Assembly: GCA_026706165.1 (NCBI GenBank)
Contig: JAPOZF010000710.1
Coordinates: forward strand, 1-6,882
DNA length: 6,882 bases
Direction: 5' to 3'
From: Gemmatimonadota bacterium
GTDB taxonomy: Bacteria > Latescibacterota > UBA2968 > UBA8231
Of this stretch, positions 5,264-6,882 are shown piece after piece (position 1 is the stretch's first letter; each line of letters starts with the position of its first letter). A program made the position numbers and the translations under genes. Under the pieces are notes generated by a model that did not search any database, was not told the DNA's origin, and was given only the letters and a program-made list of their open reading frames with translations.

Positions 5264-6339
5264 ATCAGCCCCAGTTTTGCGAGATAGGCGAGATGGGAAT
5301 CGTAGATCCGCTGCGCCATCTCGCTGCGCCGGGCGAAGTCCTTCAGCACTTCGGTGGCGATGGCGCGGAAACGGCGGCGCTCCTCCCTGTTCCAAGTCAC
5401 CAGCTCGACCCCCTGTTCCCTGGCGGTCTGCGCGGCGGCGGCGTCCGCCTCGGCCATCTCCTGGATCATCTGGCGCGCGAAGTCCCGCACCGCCCCTTCG
5501 AGGATCGCCTGGATGTCGGGGGGAAGCTCGTTCCAGCGGTCCATGTTGACGGCGACGTCCCCCATCGGCAGGGAGTGGAACCCCGGGTAGATCTGGTAGG
5601 GGGCGATCTTGTGGTAGCCGAGGTCGACGTTCATCCCCAGGGTCCCCCAGTCGGTGGCGTCGATGACGCCGCGGTCGAGGGAGGTGTAGACCTCGCTGCC
5701 CGGGATGTTGACCGGGGCCGCGCCGATGCGCTTGAAGATCTCCTGATTCAGCCCCTCGGGGATGCGCATCTTCACCCCCTTGAGGTCGTCGACCGAAAGC
5801 AGCGGCTTCTTCGACGGGATCGACTCCATGCCGTGCCAGACCGAACCGACGTAGAACAGGTTGAAGCGGCCGTAGAGCTCGCGCGCCAGCTCCTTGCCGC
5901 CGCCGTACTCGAACCACATCTGCATCTGGTAGGCGTTCTCGTAGGCCCCGGGGAACTCCGACAGCATGGCGAAGCCGGCGTCCTTCCCGGCGGAGTAGCC
6001 CGGGCCGCTCTGGTGGCCGTCGAGAATGCCGGAGCCGACCGCCTCGAGGGTCTCGTTGTAGGCGACGAGGGTCCCGACCGGCACCGGGGTGATCACGAGG
6101 CGGCCCCCCGTCAGGGCGGCGACGTTCTCGCAGAACTGCTCGAAGATGCCGTGGTTGATGGAGCCGGCCTGCCACAGGGACTGGATGGTCCAGTCGAACT
6201 GCTGGGCGCCTGCCCTGCCGGCGGTCAGGATCAGGGCCGCCGCGGCGACGGCCCCGAGCAGGGGGCGGGTCTTGGGAGCGGGTTGAACAGCAGGCTCCGC
6301 TTTGCCCCCGTCCGGGCGGAGAGCGGCCTCATTCGTCAT
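5260..6339 (-). CDS. dctP: TRAP transporter substrate-binding protein, DctP family
   Basis: The 359-residue protein is a periplasmic solute receptor of a TRAP transporter. A hydrophobic export segment (about 27-40, 'LLGAVAAAALILTA') ends in 'GRAGA', with likely signal-peptidase cleavage after Ala45. The preceding polar region of 26 residues is unusually long. The mature protein shows DctP features: 'LKGVKMRIPEG' with Arg192, the position that binds the substrate carboxylate in this family; 'SLDRGVIDATDWGTLG' (220-234); and 'YQIYPGFHSLPMGDVAVNMDRWNELPPDIQ'. The spacing around 'GVIDATDW' recalls the TakP-like subgroup that binds alpha-keto and other organic acids, so a carboxylated ligand is likely. 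I chose ATG 6339; GTG 6348, preceded by AAAGG at ten bases, is an equally possible start adding three residues. The gene lies 38 bases downstream of the oxidoreductase gene and is coupled to dctQ. Confidence 0.92.
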   Translation of the reverse strand: MTNEAALRPDGGKAEPAVQPAPKTRPLLGAVAAAALILTAGRAGAQQFDWTIQSLWQAGSINHGIFEQFCENVAALTGGRLVITPVPVGTLVAYNETLEAVGSGILDGHQSGPGYSAGKDAGFAMLSEFPGAYENAYQMQMWFEYGGGKELARELYGRFNLFYVGSVWHGMESIPSKKPLLSVDDLKGVKMRIPEGLNQEIFKRIGAAPVNIPGSEVYTSLDRGVIDATDWGTLGMNVDLGYHKIAPYQIYPGFHSLPMGDVAVNMDRWNELPPDIQAILEGAVRDFARQMIQEMAEADAAAAQTAREQGVELVTWNREERRRFRAIATEVLKDFARRSEMAQRIYDSHLAYLAKLGLM

Positions 6340-6344
6340 GGTCT

Positions 6345-6352
6345 TCACGTGA
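6345..6352. other. 8-bp perfect palindrome TCACGTGA at dctP start
   Basis: A perfect palindrome, TCACGTGA, overlaps the alternative GTG start of dctP within the 38-base spacer after the oxidoreductase gene. It is too short and isolated to call an operator, and may only reflect the coding and start context. Confidence 0.15.
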
Positions 6353-6377
6353 TGGCTGCCTTTCGTCTTTTCGTCGG

Positions 6378-6882
6378 TTACTTCTGCATGAACCCTGCGA
6401 TGTCGATCGGCTCTCCCCCGCGGCGCGCCGATTCCCAGCCGGCGAGCACCGGGGCCAGCGAGTAGAGGCCGTCGTGGTAGTCGTTGAGGAGGCCGCTGTC
6501 TTCGCCGCTGCGCACCGCCTCGCAGAAGCGGCGGTCGAGCTCGAACCAGGGGTTGTACTCCTCCGCCTCGAAGACGCGCTCGCCGTTCATGTCGATGTGG
6601 CTGTAGTTGTGGACGCCGACGTACCCGCCCTCGTAGTAAAGGAGGAAGTAGGGCTCGTCGGCGGGCTTGCCGGCGGAGGCGGCGACGAAGCTCATCGTCA
6701 TCGTCGCCCCGTTCGACATCGAAAAGTTGAACGACGCCGACGTCGGCACCGGGTGGCTGCCGGGGTGGTTGAAGAAGCACTGCGCGGTGGCGACGTCGAG
6801 GCCGCTCATGTAGCGGCAGTAGTCCACGGCGTGCGGGCCCCAGTCGAACCAGGACGTCCCCCCCTTGTCGAGCCGTTCGCGC
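6378..6882 (-). CDS. Gfo/Idh/MocA-family oxidoreductase, C-terminal part (N-terminus outside window)
   Basis: The visible 167 residues are the C-terminal substrate-binding domain of an NAD(P)-dependent sugar or inositol dehydrogenase. The visible part opens with RERLDKGGTSW and then 'FDWGPHAVDYCRYMSG'. This is the family element G-G...D-x-G-x-H-x-x-D, in which the Asp and His (visible residues 13 and 17) lie at the active site. The long beta-sheet follows ('SASFNFSMSNGATMTMSF', 'YFLLYYEGGYVGVHNY'). It closes with the family-typical 'FCEAVRSGEDSGLLNDYHDGLYSLAPVLAGWESARRGGEPIDI', close to the usual E-a-x-x-S-G-x-x-v end. The Rossmann domain lies beyond base 6882. The stop is TAA at 6380-6378. 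It is the first visible gene of the minus-strand operon and probably oxidises or isomerises the compound handled by the TRAP transporter or its product. Confidence 0.88.
   Translation of the reverse strand, partial: RERLDKGGTSWFDWGPHAVDYCRYMSGLDVATAQCFFNHPGSHPVPTSASFNFSMSNGATMTMSFVAASAGKPADEPYFLLYYEGGYVGVHNYSHIDMNGERVFEAEEYNPWFELDRRFCEAVRSGEDSGLLNDYHDGLYSLAPVLAGWESARRGGEPIDIAGFMQK

Noticed and set aside
5264..6175. A 5' extension of the dctQ frame by about 300 codons, which would give a DctP-DctQ-like fusion
   Set aside because: The extension reads dctP DNA in the wrong frame and gives an Arg-rich nonsense protein. The dctP frame itself carries the binding-protein motifs and ends at 5260, so there is no fusion.
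5293..6465. A 390-codon plus-strand frame opposite dctP
   Set aside because: It is antisense to a gene with clear DctP motifs and lacks any domain features of its own.
1..6882. Search for CRISPR arrays, tRNA or rRNA genes, insertion sequences and riboswitches
   Set aside because: No regularly spaced repeats, cloverleaf, conserved rRNA blocks, transposase genes with terminal repeats, or recognisable riboswitch core were seen by eye.

Overview
The window reads as a bacterial chromosome segment from a high-GC organism, probably a proteobacterium or a relative. This rests on the strongly GC-ending codons from about position 984 onward, the tight operon spacing and a tripartite TRAP transporter. 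No rRNA or tRNA is present, so a closer placement is not possible. Base composition changes sharply at about 971-985: bases 1-970 are visibly less GC-rich and use A/T-ending codons freely, while the rest is very GC-rich with almost exclusively G/C third positions.

Layout. (1) Positions 1-971, plus strand: the 3' part of a beta-rich protein with an acidic antitoxin-like tail, followed 11 bases later by a complete PIN-domain ribonuclease-like gene. Together they look like a toxin-antitoxin module whose antitoxin has an unusual N-terminal domain. (2) Positions 972-1147: an intergenic stretch that seems to keep the 3' end of a lost minus-strand gene. (3) Positions 1148-3425, plus strand: an enolase-superfamily (mandelate racemase / muconate lactonizing type) dehydratase or racemase, a short spacer with a tandem 14/15-base repeat, and a ribokinase-like PfkB sugar kinase. 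(4) Positions 3456-6882, minus strand, convergent with the kinase: in transcription order, the C-terminal part of a Gfo/Idh/MocA oxidoreductase cut by the window edge, then the TRAP substrate-binding protein (DctP), the small permease (DctQ) and the large permease (DctM). The last three genes are coupled by overlapping stop and start codons.

Together, regions 3 and 4 look like a carbohydrate-acid or hydroxy-acid utilisation locus. The TRAP system would import a carboxylated compound, the Gfo/Idh/MocA enzyme would do an NAD(P)-linked redox step on a sugar or polyol derivative, the enolase-superfamily enzyme would dehydrate or epimerise a sugar acid, and the PfkB kinase would phosphorylate a product before cleavage. 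The substrate is not evident from sequence. Two enzymes carry non-canonical residues at recognisable substrate or catalytic positions: Lys-x-Arg in the enolase-superfamily enzyme, and the ribose-binding Asp replaced by Gly in the kinase. The pathway may therefore not be a textbook one. No aldolase or transcriptional regulator is visible. I saw no CRISPR array, RNA gene or complete mobile element.
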